NCBI GenBank assembly: GCA_938030915.1
Contig: CALHIO010000056.1
Location: 1-5,774 of the forward strand
Source: an uncultured Gemmatimonadota bacterium
Lineage (GTDB): Bacteria; Gemmatimonadota; Gemmatimonadetes; Longimicrobiales; Gaopeijiaceae
Direction of reading: 5' to 3'
Length of the DNA: 5,774 nt
The position numbers and the translations under genes are program-made. Positions 1-5,774 of the stretch are shown here, in pieces (the stretch's first letter is position 1; the number at the start of each line of letters is the position of its first letter). Below the pieces are notes generated by a model. That model saw nothing but the letters and a program-made list of their open reading frames with translations, was not told where the DNA came from and did no database searches.

Positions 1-984
1 GACCGCACCGATGCCGGAGCGTACCTCGACTCACTCGGCTTTCCGCCCCGGGCCCGCCGACTCTTCTTCGACGTCTTCGCTCACTCCTTCTTCAACCCGG
101 AGCGGGAGATGTCGGCGGGTGAGCTGATCATGATGTTCCACTTCTACTTCACCGGGAACCCGGAAGGGCTGGTTTTCGATGTCTCGGCTTCCCCGTTCTC
201 GACCGCGATCTGGACACCCTTCGGCGAATACCTCGATGGACTGGGCGTAACACGCCGGATGGGCTCGGAGGTGAACGCGCTGCGGCGGAGTGGCGACGGC
301 GGGTGGACTGTCGATGCCGACGGGGGTGACGTGCACGCAGACGGCGTGGTCCTCGCGCTTCCTGTATCCCCTCTCCAGTCCGTCGTCGACGCCTCACCCG
401 ATCTCGACGACGCGCCATGGCGATCCTCGATCGAGGGACTCGCGCTCACGAACCCCTTCGTGGTATGGCGGCTCTGGCTCGACCGCCCGACCGCAGACGG
501 GCGACAGCCGTTCATCGGTACAACCGGCCTCGGACCCCTCGACAATATCTCCCTCTATCACCTCTTCGAGGACGAGAGTCGCGAGTGGGCCGAGCGCACG
601 GGTGGCTCCGTGGTCGAACTGCACGCATACGCGGTCGATCCGGGCATTCCGGAGGACGAGATGCGTCGTTATCTGCTCGACGGCCTCTATCACCTCTATC
701 CGGAGACACGCGGCGCACACGTGCTCGAGGAACGCTACCTCGTGCGCCAGGACTGCCCGGCGTTCGCGCCGGGGTCCTTCGAAGATCGACCGTCTGTGGA
801 CACACCCTTTCCCGGAGTCGCCATCGCAGGCGACCTGGTGAAGCTGCCGATTCCCAGCGCTCTCATGGAGCGCGCCACGGCGTCAGGCTTCTTCGCCGCC
901 AACCACCTCCTCGCCTCGGAAAACGTGCGTTCGGAGCCGGTGCTGTCCGTTCCGCCACGTGGTATACTCGCTCGGCCTTTCTGA
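1..984 (+). CDS. crtU: CrtU-like FAD-dependent carotene desaturase/methyltransferase, 5'-truncated
   Basis: The reading frame is open from base 1, so the gene enters the window from the left; 327 codons remain before TGA at 982-984. The family usually runs to about 500 residues, so the N-terminal Rossmann FAD-binding part (GxGxxG) is missing here. What remains is the substrate half of an amine-oxidase/phytoene-desaturase-type flavoprotein. Its stretches resemble actinobacterial isorenieratene synthases as I remember them: FNPEREMSAGELIMMFHFYF, GNPEGLVFDV, PFVVWRLWLDRP and GGSVVELHAYAVDP. Near the end, GVAIAGDLVKLPIPSALMERA followed by SGFFAAN is the typical C-terminal FAD-contacting segment (Asp at fragment residue 278). 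CrtU enzymes desaturate the beta-ionone ring and shift a methyl group, giving aromatic carotenoids; they are expected at the membrane. The Rieske gene 13 bases downstream supports the assignment. Another carotenoid flavoprotein (desaturase, isomerase or ketolase) is possible but less likely. Confidence 0.82.
   Translation, partial: DRTDAGAYLDSLGFPPRARRLFFDVFAHSFFNPEREMSAGELIMMFHFYFTGNPEGLVFDVSASPFSTAIWTPFGEYLDGLGVTRRMGSEVNALRRSGDGGWTVDADGGDVHADGVVLALPVSPLQSVVDASPDLDDAPWRSSIEGLALTNPFVVWRLWLDRPTADGRQPFIGTTGLGPLDNISLYHLFEDESREWAERTGGSVVELHAYAVDPGIPEDEMRRYLLDGLYHLYPETRGAHVLEERYLVRQDCPAFAPGSFEDRPSVDTPFPGVAIAGDLVKLPIPSALMERATASGFFAANHLLASENVRSEPVLSVPPRGILARPF
960..968 (+). promoter_or_regulatory. 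Possible extended -10 promoter for the Rieske gene
   Basis: TGGTATACT matches the extended -10 pattern TGnTATAAT with one mismatch, inside the last codons of crtU. No convincing -35 box lies 16-18 bases upstream, though extended -10 promoters may lack one. Transcription would start near 975, leaving a leader of about 22 bases that contains the ribosome binding site at 988-994. This is a motif match only, in an otherwise GC-rich stretch, and assumes a standard housekeeping sigma factor. Confidence 0.3.
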
Positions 985-987
985 TTC

Positions 988-994
988 GGAGAAG
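988..994 (+). promoter_or_regulatory. Ribosome binding site that sets the Rieske gene start
   Basis: GGAGAAG sits 3 bases before ATG at 998, with its GGAG core 6 bases away. This is the only good Shine-Dalgarno near the candidate starts. It favours ATG 998 over the in-frame GTG at 959, which would overlap crtU by 26 bases and has no comparable site. Confidence 0.65.
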
Positions 995-997
995 CAA

Positions 998-1936
998 ATG
1001 ACGGAGCCGAAGTTCCTGAATGTCGGGCGCAAGCTGCCCCCCACCGATGCCATTTCGGATCTGCCCGACTGGAAGCAGGCCCAGCCCGCGTGGATCAACT
1101 CCGCGCTCGAGCATGCCCTCGCCAAACCGGCCGGAGGCTGGTTCGTCGTCGATGCGACGCGGGCAATCGGGGACGGGCCGCACGGGTATCGCATCGACGG
1201 CGAGGATTACGTCGTGTGGCGGACCGCCGACGGGATCGCGGTGGCTCCGGACAGCTGCCCTCACATGGGCGCTCGCATGTCCGACGGCTTCGTTCGTGAC
1301 GGGTGCGTGGTATGCCCGTGGCACGGACTTGCGATCGGAACCGAGGGCCTCGGCGCTTGGAAGCCGCTCACGACATTCGATGATGGGGTCCTGCTCTGGT
1401 TGCGCTCGGGTAAAGGCGAGGAACTCACGGACGAGCCCATCCTGCCGGCCCGCCCGAATCCCTACTTCGATGCCACGATGCGTCTCGAAGCGAAGTGCGA
1501 CCCCCGGGACGTGATCGCCAATCGCCTGGACCCATGGCACGGATCCCACTTCCATCCGCACTCGTTCGGTAACCTCCGGGCGCTGGAAAAGACCGACTCA
1601 ACGGTCACCGTCCGCGTCGTATATCGGATGACGAAGCGTGTCGGCATGGAGGTTGATGCGATCTTCGAGTGTCCGGAGCCACGGACTATCGTGATGACGA
1701 TCATCCGCGGCGAAGGAGTCGGATCGGTCGTAGAGACCCACGCGACTCCGATCGAGCCGGGCCGTTCGGCCGTCATCGAGACGACGCTCGCCACCTCGGA
1801 CCGTCCGCAGTTCCTGCCCTTCATGAAGATGTTCGCCCGCTTCGTGCGACCGGTGATCGAGAGCCGGGCTCGGCGCCTCTGGGTGGAAGACGGAGCGTAC
1901 GCGGAGCGTCGCTACGAATTGAGGCAGGCCCAGTAA
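998..1936 (+). CDS. Rieske non-haem iron oxygenase (DUF5914-like), carotenoid-associated
   Basis: This 312-residue protein has two metal-site signatures. The Rieske [2Fe-2S] motif is C87-P-H89 then C106-P-W-H109, i.e. CxH-X16-CxxH. A mononuclear iron motif follows at 175-186, NRLDPWHGSHFH, which fits N-X2-D-X2-H-X4-H with ligands H181 and H186. D298 in VEDGAYAER near the C-terminus is a good candidate for the third ligand, at a spacing like that of three-component and KshA-type oxygenases. The overall pattern, with CPEPRT, GSVVETHATP and a C-terminal RRLWVEDGAYAERR, recalls the Rieske proteins (DUF5914, from memory) encoded beside crtU in actinobacteria. No signal peptide or membrane segment is seen, so it is probably cytosolic or peripheral. 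It likely hydroxylates or otherwise oxidises an aryl carotenoid or precursor; the substrate is inferred from context only. A separate ferredoxin/reductase would be needed and is not in the window. Confidence 0.85.
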   Translation: MTEPKFLNVGRKLPPTDAISDLPDWKQAQPAWINSALEHALAKPAGGWFVVDATRAIGDGPHGYRIDGEDYVVWRTADGIAVAPDSCPHMGARMSDGFVRDGCVVCPWHGLAIGTEGLGAWKPLTTFDDGVLLWLRSGKGEELTDEPILPARPNPYFDATMRLEAKCDPRDVIANRLDPWHGSHFHPHSFGNLRALEKTDSTVTVRVVYRMTKRVGMEVDAIFECPEPRTIVMTIIRGEGVGSVVETHATPIEPGRSAVIETTLATSDRPQFLPFMKMFARFVRPVIESRARRLWVEDGAYAERRYELRQAQ

Positions 1937-2005
1937 GAAACGACGCATCACCCGACAGACGGCGCGGGCCCCCGGGGGTTCTCCGCCAACATCAAATACG
2001 CGAGA

Positions 2006-3364
2006 ATGCTGCGCCGTGCCGCTTCACTCCCGGGTGCCCGTTCCGACCTGATGTCTTCGCCGACCGAGGCCCCCTCCCAGCGCGCCATTCTCCTCTTCTG
2101 GGCGCCCCTGGCCGCCACATGGGTGATGATGGCCTCGGAGGGGCCGTTCCTCGCTGCGATCATCGCCCGACTTCCGGATCCGACGTACAACCTCGCAGCA
2201 CACGGCGTCGCGTTCGCGCTTGCGATTCTGATCGAGGCGCCCGTGATCATGCTGATGAGCGCAGCAACCTCGATCGTGAGAGATCGAGTGAGCTTCATCA
2301 AGCTGAGAAACTTCTCCCGCGTCCTATGTCTGGGGACTACGGGACTTCTGCTCGTCGTCCTGATTCCGGACGTATACGAAGTGCTCATCCCCGGGCTGAT
2401 GGGGGTACCTCGTGAGGTAGCCGACCTGACGTACGGGGCGCTCTGGTTCATGCTTCCATGGCCGAGCGCGATCGGATATCGGCGCTTCCTACAGGGCGTG
2501 CTGATTCGATCTGGCAAGACGAAGCTCGTGGCCTACGGGACGGTGATCCGCCTCGGCGGCATGGTCATCGCGGCGCTGGTCGGGTTCTTCCTGCTCGGGA
2601 TACCCGGAGCCTGGGTCGGCGCTCTCTCCCTTGCGACGGGCGTCACGGTCGAAGCCATCGCCGCCAGGTTCATGGCGGCCAGCACGGTCCGCGAGATTCT
2701 CGCTGGCGAACTGGATGTTGGAGAGCCTCGAGATATCAGCTACGGAGAGATCGCCGCGTTCTACTACCCGCTCGCACTCACGTCCCTGATCAGCCTCTCC
2801 GTTCAGCCGCTACTGACGTTCTTCATGGGCCGTAGCGTCTCGCCCGTGGAGTCTCTCGCCGTCTTCCCGGTCGTCCACTCCCTTTCGTTCTTCTTCCGCT
2901 CCATGGGCCTCGCCTATCAGGACACGGCGATTGCCCTCATGGGGGAACGCTTCGTCAACTACGGCGCGCTCTCGAAATTCGCGCTCAGCCTCGGCACCGC
3001 AACGTCGGCAGGTCTCGCCCTGGTCGCGTTCACACCACTTTCCCACGTCTACTTCATGACGATCTCGGGGCTGACCCCTGAATTGGCCGACTTTGCCCTC
3101 ACGCCGACACGAGTAATCGTCCTGCTACCCGCCCTGTCCGTTCTGCTGTCCCTTCAGCGCGCAGTCCTGGTCGAGGGACGCCGCACTCAGCTCATCACGG
3201 TAGCGAGCGCACTCGAAGTCATGACCGTGGCGACCGTATTCTCTGCCCTCGGCTTCGGTCTGAACGTGGTAGGCGCCACTGCGGCCTTCTCCGCGTTTTT
3301 CGCGGGCCGCCTGATGAGTAACCTCTACCTCGCCTGGGGATCCCGGGGCATCAGAACGCGCTGA
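2006..3364 (+). CDS. MOP/MATE-superfamily (ANKH-like) multi-pass membrane transporter
   Basis: A 452-residue protein with about 12 hydrophobic helices: near 27-45, 65-88, 105-122, 140-158, 175-198, 201-222, 248-275, 283-305, 325-345, 365-385, 395-415 and 420-440. The halves repeat each other. LAAHGVAFALAILIEAP (63-79) pairs with LAVFPVVHSLSFFFRSM (284-300), and FLQGVLIRSGKTKL (161-174) pairs with SLQRAVLVEGRRTQ (382-395). This 6+6 duplication is the hallmark of the MOP flippase fold (MATE, Wzx, MurJ, ANKH). The opening LLFWAPLAATWVMMASEGP recalls ANKH or bacterial MATE-like proteins, so export of a small anion, drug or lipid is plausible; the substrate is unknown. The start is uncertain: neither ATG 2006 nor ATG 2051 (437 residues, leaving a short tail before helix 1) has a clear ribosome binding site. 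It lies 69 bases after the Rieske gene on the same strand and may share its transcript. Confidence 0.78.
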   Translation: MLRRAASLPGARSDLMSSPTEAPSQRAILLFWAPLAATWVMMASEGPFLAAIIARLPDPTYNLAAHGVAFALAILIEAPVIMLMSAATSIVRDRVSFIKLRNFSRVLCLGTTGLLLVVLIPDVYEVLIPGLMGVPREVADLTYGALWFMLPWPSAIGYRRFLQGVLIRSGKTKLVAYGTVIRLGGMVIAALVGFFLLGIPGAWVGALSLATGVTVEAIAARFMAASTVREILAGELDVGEPRDISYGEIAAFYYPLALTSLISLSVQPLLTFFMGRSVSPVESLAVFPVVHSLSFFFRSMGLAYQDTAIALMGERFVNYGALSKFALSLGTATSAGLALVAFTPLSHVYFMTISGLTPELADFALTPTRVIVLLPALSVLLSLQRAVLVEGRRTQLITVASALEVMTVATVFSALGFGLNVVGATAAFSAFFAGRLMSNLYLAWGSRGIRTR

Positions 3365-3367
3365 ACG

Positions 3368-4291
3368 TCAGGCCTTGAGACGCTCGAGCCCGACTTCGCA
3401 CGGCCGCACGGCGAATCCGACGCACTCAGGGTCACCCGTGCCTGCGTCGAACACCTCGTGCATTGCCACACCCACGGCGTCGGCATCCGAAGGGTCACAC
3501 ATGGCGATGAGTCCCGAGCCGGCCCCCGACACCGTCGCGGCCCAAGCTCCTGCGTCCACGGCCGCCGAGATCGCCGTCAGGGCGCTGGGGATGAGAGCGA
3601 GCCGGTGCGGTACGTGCAGCTCGTCACGGACACCGATCCGAATCAACTCCGGATTGCCCTCAGCGAGGCCACGGAGAAGAGCAACCACGCGTCCCAGCGC
3701 TGCCGCAGCCATTTTGTGGGGAACCTGCTTCGGTAGAAGCCTCCGAGCCTCTTCCGTAGAGACGCCGGCCGCAGGCGCGGCATAGGCGAAGCCAACCGCG
3801 GGACTGAGTGTCAGTCCCATCACGACCGGGCCGTCCGGTGTGCTCGCCACGGCACGGAGCCCGCCGAACAGGCTGGGCGCCGCGTTGTCGCCATGCCCCT
3901 CCGCCCGAAGCGCGTGAGCGAAGACAGCGTCGTCGTCGCGAGGTAGCCCCTGCACCGCAAGTGACAGATCGAAGCCGGCGACCCGCGCAGCTGCCGACGC
4001 GCCGAGACCGCGAGCTACCGGGATGTTCGAGTGCAGGTTCAGCAGCCCGGAAGGCTTGATCCCCGCCTTCTTCAGTCTCCTTGTCAGCAGCTCGGCAACG
4101 ACATCGGGTTCTCCCTCCTCTTCGAGACGCTGAAGCGTGCCACTCCGCGACACGGAGAGCTCTCCGCGGTCGTCGGGCGTAAACGAAACTTCGAGAAAAC
4201 GATCGAGGGCGAGCCCGATGGTGTCATATCCGGCACCGAGGTTCGACGTCGAGCACGGAACACGAACGCGCGCCGGCATGAGCTCAGTCAC
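3368..4291 (-). CDS. thrB: Homoserine kinase (ThrB), GHMP kinase family
   Basis: Phosphorylates L-homoserine with ATP to O-phosphohomoserine, the substrate of the threonine synthase encoded just upstream; cytosolic. At 307 residues it has the normal family length. GHMP motifs appear in order: motif 1 VPCSTSNLGAGYDTIGLAL (11-29); the ATP phosphate-binding loop PVARGLGASAA (91-101), matching PxxxGLGSSAA; EGHGDNAAPSLFGG (131-144), with the Glu and Asp-Asn that the family uses around Mg and substrate; and motif 3 TVSGAGSG (253-260). The start is GTG at 4291-4289, which overlaps the thrC stop as GTGA. GGGGTGAG just upstream supports it, while the in-frame ATG at 4279 has only a distant site. It is translationally coupled to thrC and needs no promoter of its own. 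Its stop lies 3 bases from the stop of the convergent transporter gene. Confidence 0.95.
   Translation of the reverse strand: MTELMPARVRVPCSTSNLGAGYDTIGLALDRFLEVSFTPDDRGELSVSRSGTLQRLEEEGEPDVVAELLTRRLKKAGIKPSGLLNLHSNIPVARGLGASAAARVAGFDLSLAVQGLPRDDDAVFAHALRAEGHGDNAAPSLFGGLRAVASTPDGPVVMGLTLSPAVGFAYAAPAAGVSTEEARRLLPKQVPHKMAAAALGRVVALLRGLAEGNPELIRIGVRDELHVPHRLALIPSALTAISAAVDAGAWAATVSGAGSGLIAMCDPSDADAVGVAMHEVFDAGTGDPECVGFAVRPCEVGLERLKA
4288..4291 (-). other. thrC stop / thrB start overlap (GTGA)
   Basis: On the minus strand GTGA contains the thrB start GTG (4291-4289) and the thrC stop TGA (4290-4288). Such an overlap normally means translational coupling by terminating ribosomes, which would keep the two threonine enzymes in balance. 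Confidence 0.85.
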
Positions 4292-5553
4292 GAACTCACC
4301 CCGTCGAGAAGCGCACGCAATTCTCCAAGGTCCGGTGCGATCACCGACATCGACTCCTTCCTTCCACGGGCATCCCGGATCGAGCGAGGGATCTCGACCG
4401 GCTCCCCGATCGCGTCCTCTACGACATCCGGAAACTTCGCGGGATGAGCGGTCGCAAGCACGACGACCGGAGCGGACACGCCATCATGGCGAGATGCCGC
4501 GGCATACGCCACGGCCGTGTGCGGATCCATCACATACCCTGAGCGTCGATGCACATGCTCAATGGTCGACACCGTCTCGTCATCCGTAATCCACACCCCT
4601 CGAACGTGGGCACGAAGTGCTTCATCGTCCCCGTCGTACAGCCAGCGGATGCGTTCGAGGTTGCTGGGATCTCCAACATCCATGGCATTCGAGACCGTTC
4701 GGACCGAGGACGCCGGCGCGAACGGGGCTCCCTGCAGATAATTCGCAACTCCGTGATTGCGATTGAAGGCCGCCGTGAAGCCCGCATGAGGCATACCGCC
4801 CCTGGCTGCAATCAAGCCTGCGCAGAGATTACCGAGGTTCCCCGACGGGACCACGAAGTGAACAGGCTCATCGAACCGTCGGGCCGCATCGAGATAGTAG
4901 ATCGCCTGCGGTAACAGACGAGCGATATTGATGGAGTTGGCTGAGGTAAGGCCGTGCCGAGCACTGAGCGCGTCGTCGGCGAAACACGATTTCACCATCC
5001 GCTGACAGTCGTCGAAGGTGCCGCGCACCCCGACCGCGCCGACGTTGCCCCCGAGCGTCGTCATCTGGCGCCGCTGACGCTCGCTCACCCCCTCGAGAGG
5101 GAACAGGGCGACGACCCTCGTTCCGGATCGACCCAGGAACGCGTTTGCTACGGCTCCACCGGTATCACCGGACGTCGCGACGAGGATCGTCACGAGCTCG
5201 TTCGACGCGTCAGCCAGCTGTGGTACAAGCGCGGCCATGAACCGGGCGCCGACATCCTTGAAGGCGTGCGTGGGCCCGTGGAACAGCTCCAGGACGAAGC
5301 GATCCGGCTCTACCTCGACGAGCGGAAACGGGATGTCACACGCCTCCCGAGCGACGCTCCTCATGAGCTTCGGATCCAGATCTCCGATGAGTCGAGGAGC
5401 GGCCCACTCCGCCGTCGAACCCTCGGGTGGTGGCCACGTGAACACTGGCTTCCTCACGGGCACGAACAACCCACCGTCCGCGGGCATGCCATGAAGCACC
5501 GCGTCTGCCAGTGACACGGGTCCTTCTCTTCTCGTGCTCACATATCCGGTCAT
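4288..5553 (-). CDS. thrC: Threonine synthase (ThrC), PLP-dependent
   Basis: Converts O-phosphohomoserine to L-threonine and phosphate; cytosolic, last step of threonine synthesis. The 421 residues match the usual length of the bacterial class. The N-terminus YVSTRREGPVSLADAVLHGMPADGGLFVP is the standard family opening. The PLP Schiff-base lysine is K99 in HGPTHAFKDVGARF (compare AFKDFG in E. coli). TSGDTGGAVANAF (128-139), SANSINIARLLPQ (204-216) and the glycine-rich phosphate loop SGNLGNLCAG (237-246) follow in the expected order, so the enzyme looks intact. ATG 5553 is the first possible start: an in-frame TGA lies two codons upstream. No strong Shine-Dalgarno precedes it. The gene runs into thrB by a 4-base overlap, and 108 bases separate it from the Lys-rich gene upstream, where a promoter may lie but none is obvious. 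Confidence 0.96.
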   Translation of the reverse strand: MTGYVSTRREGPVSLADAVLHGMPADGGLFVPVRKPVFTWPPPEGSTAEWAAPRLIGDLDPKLMRSVAREACDIPFPLVEVEPDRFVLELFHGPTHAFKDVGARFMAALVPQLADASNELVTILVATSGDTGGAVANAFLGRSGTRVVALFPLEGVSERQRRQMTTLGGNVGAVGVRGTFDDCQRMVKSCFADDALSARHGLTSANSINIARLLPQAIYYLDAARRFDEPVHFVVPSGNLGNLCAGLIAARGGMPHAGFTAAFNRNHGVANYLQGAPFAPASSVRTVSNAMDVGDPSNLERIRWLYDGDDEALRAHVRGVWITDDETVSTIEHVHRRSGYVMDPHTAVAYAAASRHDGVSAPVVVLATAHPAKFPDVVEDAIGEPVEIPRSIRDARGRKESMSVIAPDLGELRALLDGVSS

Positions 5554-5624
5554 GGATCAGTTCATTGGGAACGGGTTTGACGCGAAGAGGCGCCGACACC
5601 CCGAATGGACGTCGACGCCTCCAC

Positions 5625-5639
5625 CGGCTGGACCAGCCG
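5625..5639 (-). other. Inverted repeat in the leader between the Lys-rich gene and thrC
   Basis: CGGCTGG-A-CCAGCCG (plus strand) is a perfect 7-base inverted repeat around one central base. As RNA from the minus strand it would fold as a 6-bp GC-rich stem with a 3-base loop, 23 bases after the upstream stop codon and about 70 before thrC. No U-run follows, so it is not a classical intrinsic terminator. It could be a weak terminator, an mRNA-stabilising stem or an operator-like dyad. Confidence 0.3.
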
Positions 5640-5661
5640 CCAGCCGAAGTCCGCGGCTACC

Positions 5662-5774
5662 CTACTTCTTCCGACCCTTCTTCTTCGGCGCGGCCTTCTT
5701 CTTCGGCGCGGCCTTCTTCTTGGGCGCGGCCTTCTTCACGGCCTTCTTCTTCGGCGCAGCCTTCTTCTTCGGCG
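5662..5774 (-). CDS. C-terminal tail of a Lys/Ala/Pro-rich, histone H1-like DNA-binding protein (partial)
   Basis: Read on the minus strand, the frame is open from the window edge to TAG at 5664-5662, giving 36 complete codons. The product is a run of PKKKAA units ending PKKKGRKK, with one shortened unit (AVKK). Eighteen of 36 residues are lysine and no acidic residue occurs. Such disordered basic tails bind DNA non-specifically in bacterial histone H1-like proteins and in HU, SWIB-domain or topoisomerase proteins with tails. The folded part lies outside the window, so the exact family cannot be named. All 18 lysine codons are AAG, and the frame ends cleanly at a stop, which supports real coding. 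The gene runs in the same direction as thrC, 108 bases upstream of it, and may be a separate transcript. Confidence 0.75.
   Translation of the reverse strand, partial: PKKKAAPKKKAVKKAAPKKKAAPKKKAAPKKKGRKK
5677..5774. repeat. 18-base tandem repeat encoding the PKKKAA tail
   Basis: The plus-strand unit CTTCTTCTTCGGCGCGGC occurs at 5677-5694 and 5695-5712, with one-base variants at 5713-5730 and 5743-5760. A shortened 12-base unit sits at 5731-5742 and a partial unit at 5761-5774 runs off the window. Each full unit codes for six residues on the minus strand. The array is strongly pyrimidine-biased on the plus strand at its CTT runs and could change length by slippage in multiples of 6 or 18 without shifting the frame. 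Confidence 0.9.

Noticed and set aside
109..545. Minus-strand and other open frames within crtU.
   Set aside because: Ser/Arg-rich low-complexity translations opposite a clearly conserved gene; typical shadows in GC-rich DNA.
959..997. In-frame GTG at 959 as the start of the Rieske gene (13 extra residues).
   Set aside because: It overlaps crtU by 26 bases, lacks a ribosome binding site, adds an unconserved-looking MVYSLGLSDSEKQ leader and covers the possible -10 site. ATG 998 has a good Shine-Dalgarno.
1969..1978. CCCCCGGGGG palindrome between the Rieske gene and the transporter as a terminator.
   Set aside because: It has no loop, leaving only about three base pairs after folding, and is followed by TTCTCC rather than a T-run. 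It is more likely chance in GC-rich DNA.
1991..2005. AT-richer ATCAAATACG before ATG 2006 as a -10 box for leaderless transcription of the transporter.
   Set aside because: Best hexamer matches to TATAAT are only about 2 of 6, with no -35 partner.
4954..5514. Long plus-strand open frame of 186 codons opposite thrC.
   Set aside because: It lies wholly antisense to a clear threonine synthase, is rich in Arg/Pro/His as expected of GC-rich shadow frames, and resembles no family.
5557..5640. Possible leader peptide for Thr attenuation before thrC, including a GTG frame ending near 5564 and an ATG-AAC-TGA mini-frame at 5565-5557.
   Set aside because: The translations hold only two Thr and one Ile with no run of regulatory codons, and there is no terminator with a U-tract. 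The mini-frame is too short to interpret.

Overview
This is a GC-rich bacterial window (roughly 60-65% GC by eye), almost entirely coding. It carries three genes on the plus strand facing three on the minus strand, and both window ends cut through a gene. No RNA gene, CRISPR array or mobile element was seen, and no stretch over 300 bases lacks a gene. The gene content fits a GC-rich lineage such as Gemmatimonadota or Actinomycetota, but this is a weak inference. The aromatic-carotenoid genes and the thrC-thrB order recall actinobacteria. The Lys/Ala/Pro tail and the style of the transporter do not settle the phylum.

Plus strand (1-3364). The window opens inside the C-terminal two thirds of a CrtU-type FAD carotenoid desaturase/methyltransferase, the enzyme class that makes aromatic (aryl) carotenoid end groups. 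Thirteen bases later comes a 312-residue Rieske protein of the kind found beside crtU in actinobacteria (DUF5914, from memory). It carries both a complete Rieske [2Fe-2S] motif and a well-formed mononuclear non-haem iron motif, so it looks like a true oxygenase. An extended -10-like site at the end of crtU could give it its own promoter. After a 69-base gap lies a 12-helix MOP/MATE-superfamily membrane protein whose two halves can still be aligned by eye. Together these suggest an aryl-carotenoid tailoring unit with an accompanying flippase or exporter. The transporter's link to carotenoids rests only on position and strand.

Minus strand (3368-5774). Threonine synthase (thrC) and homoserine kinase (thrB) form a tight operon, transcribed in that order with a GTGA overlap. 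They catalyse the last two steps of threonine synthesis. No homoserine dehydrogenase gene precedes thrC. Upstream of thrC is instead the C-terminal end of a protein with a (PKKKAA)n tail, like histone H1 or a tailed HU, and the window breaks off inside this 18-base repeat. The transporter and thrB converge tail to tail with only 3 bases between their stop codons.
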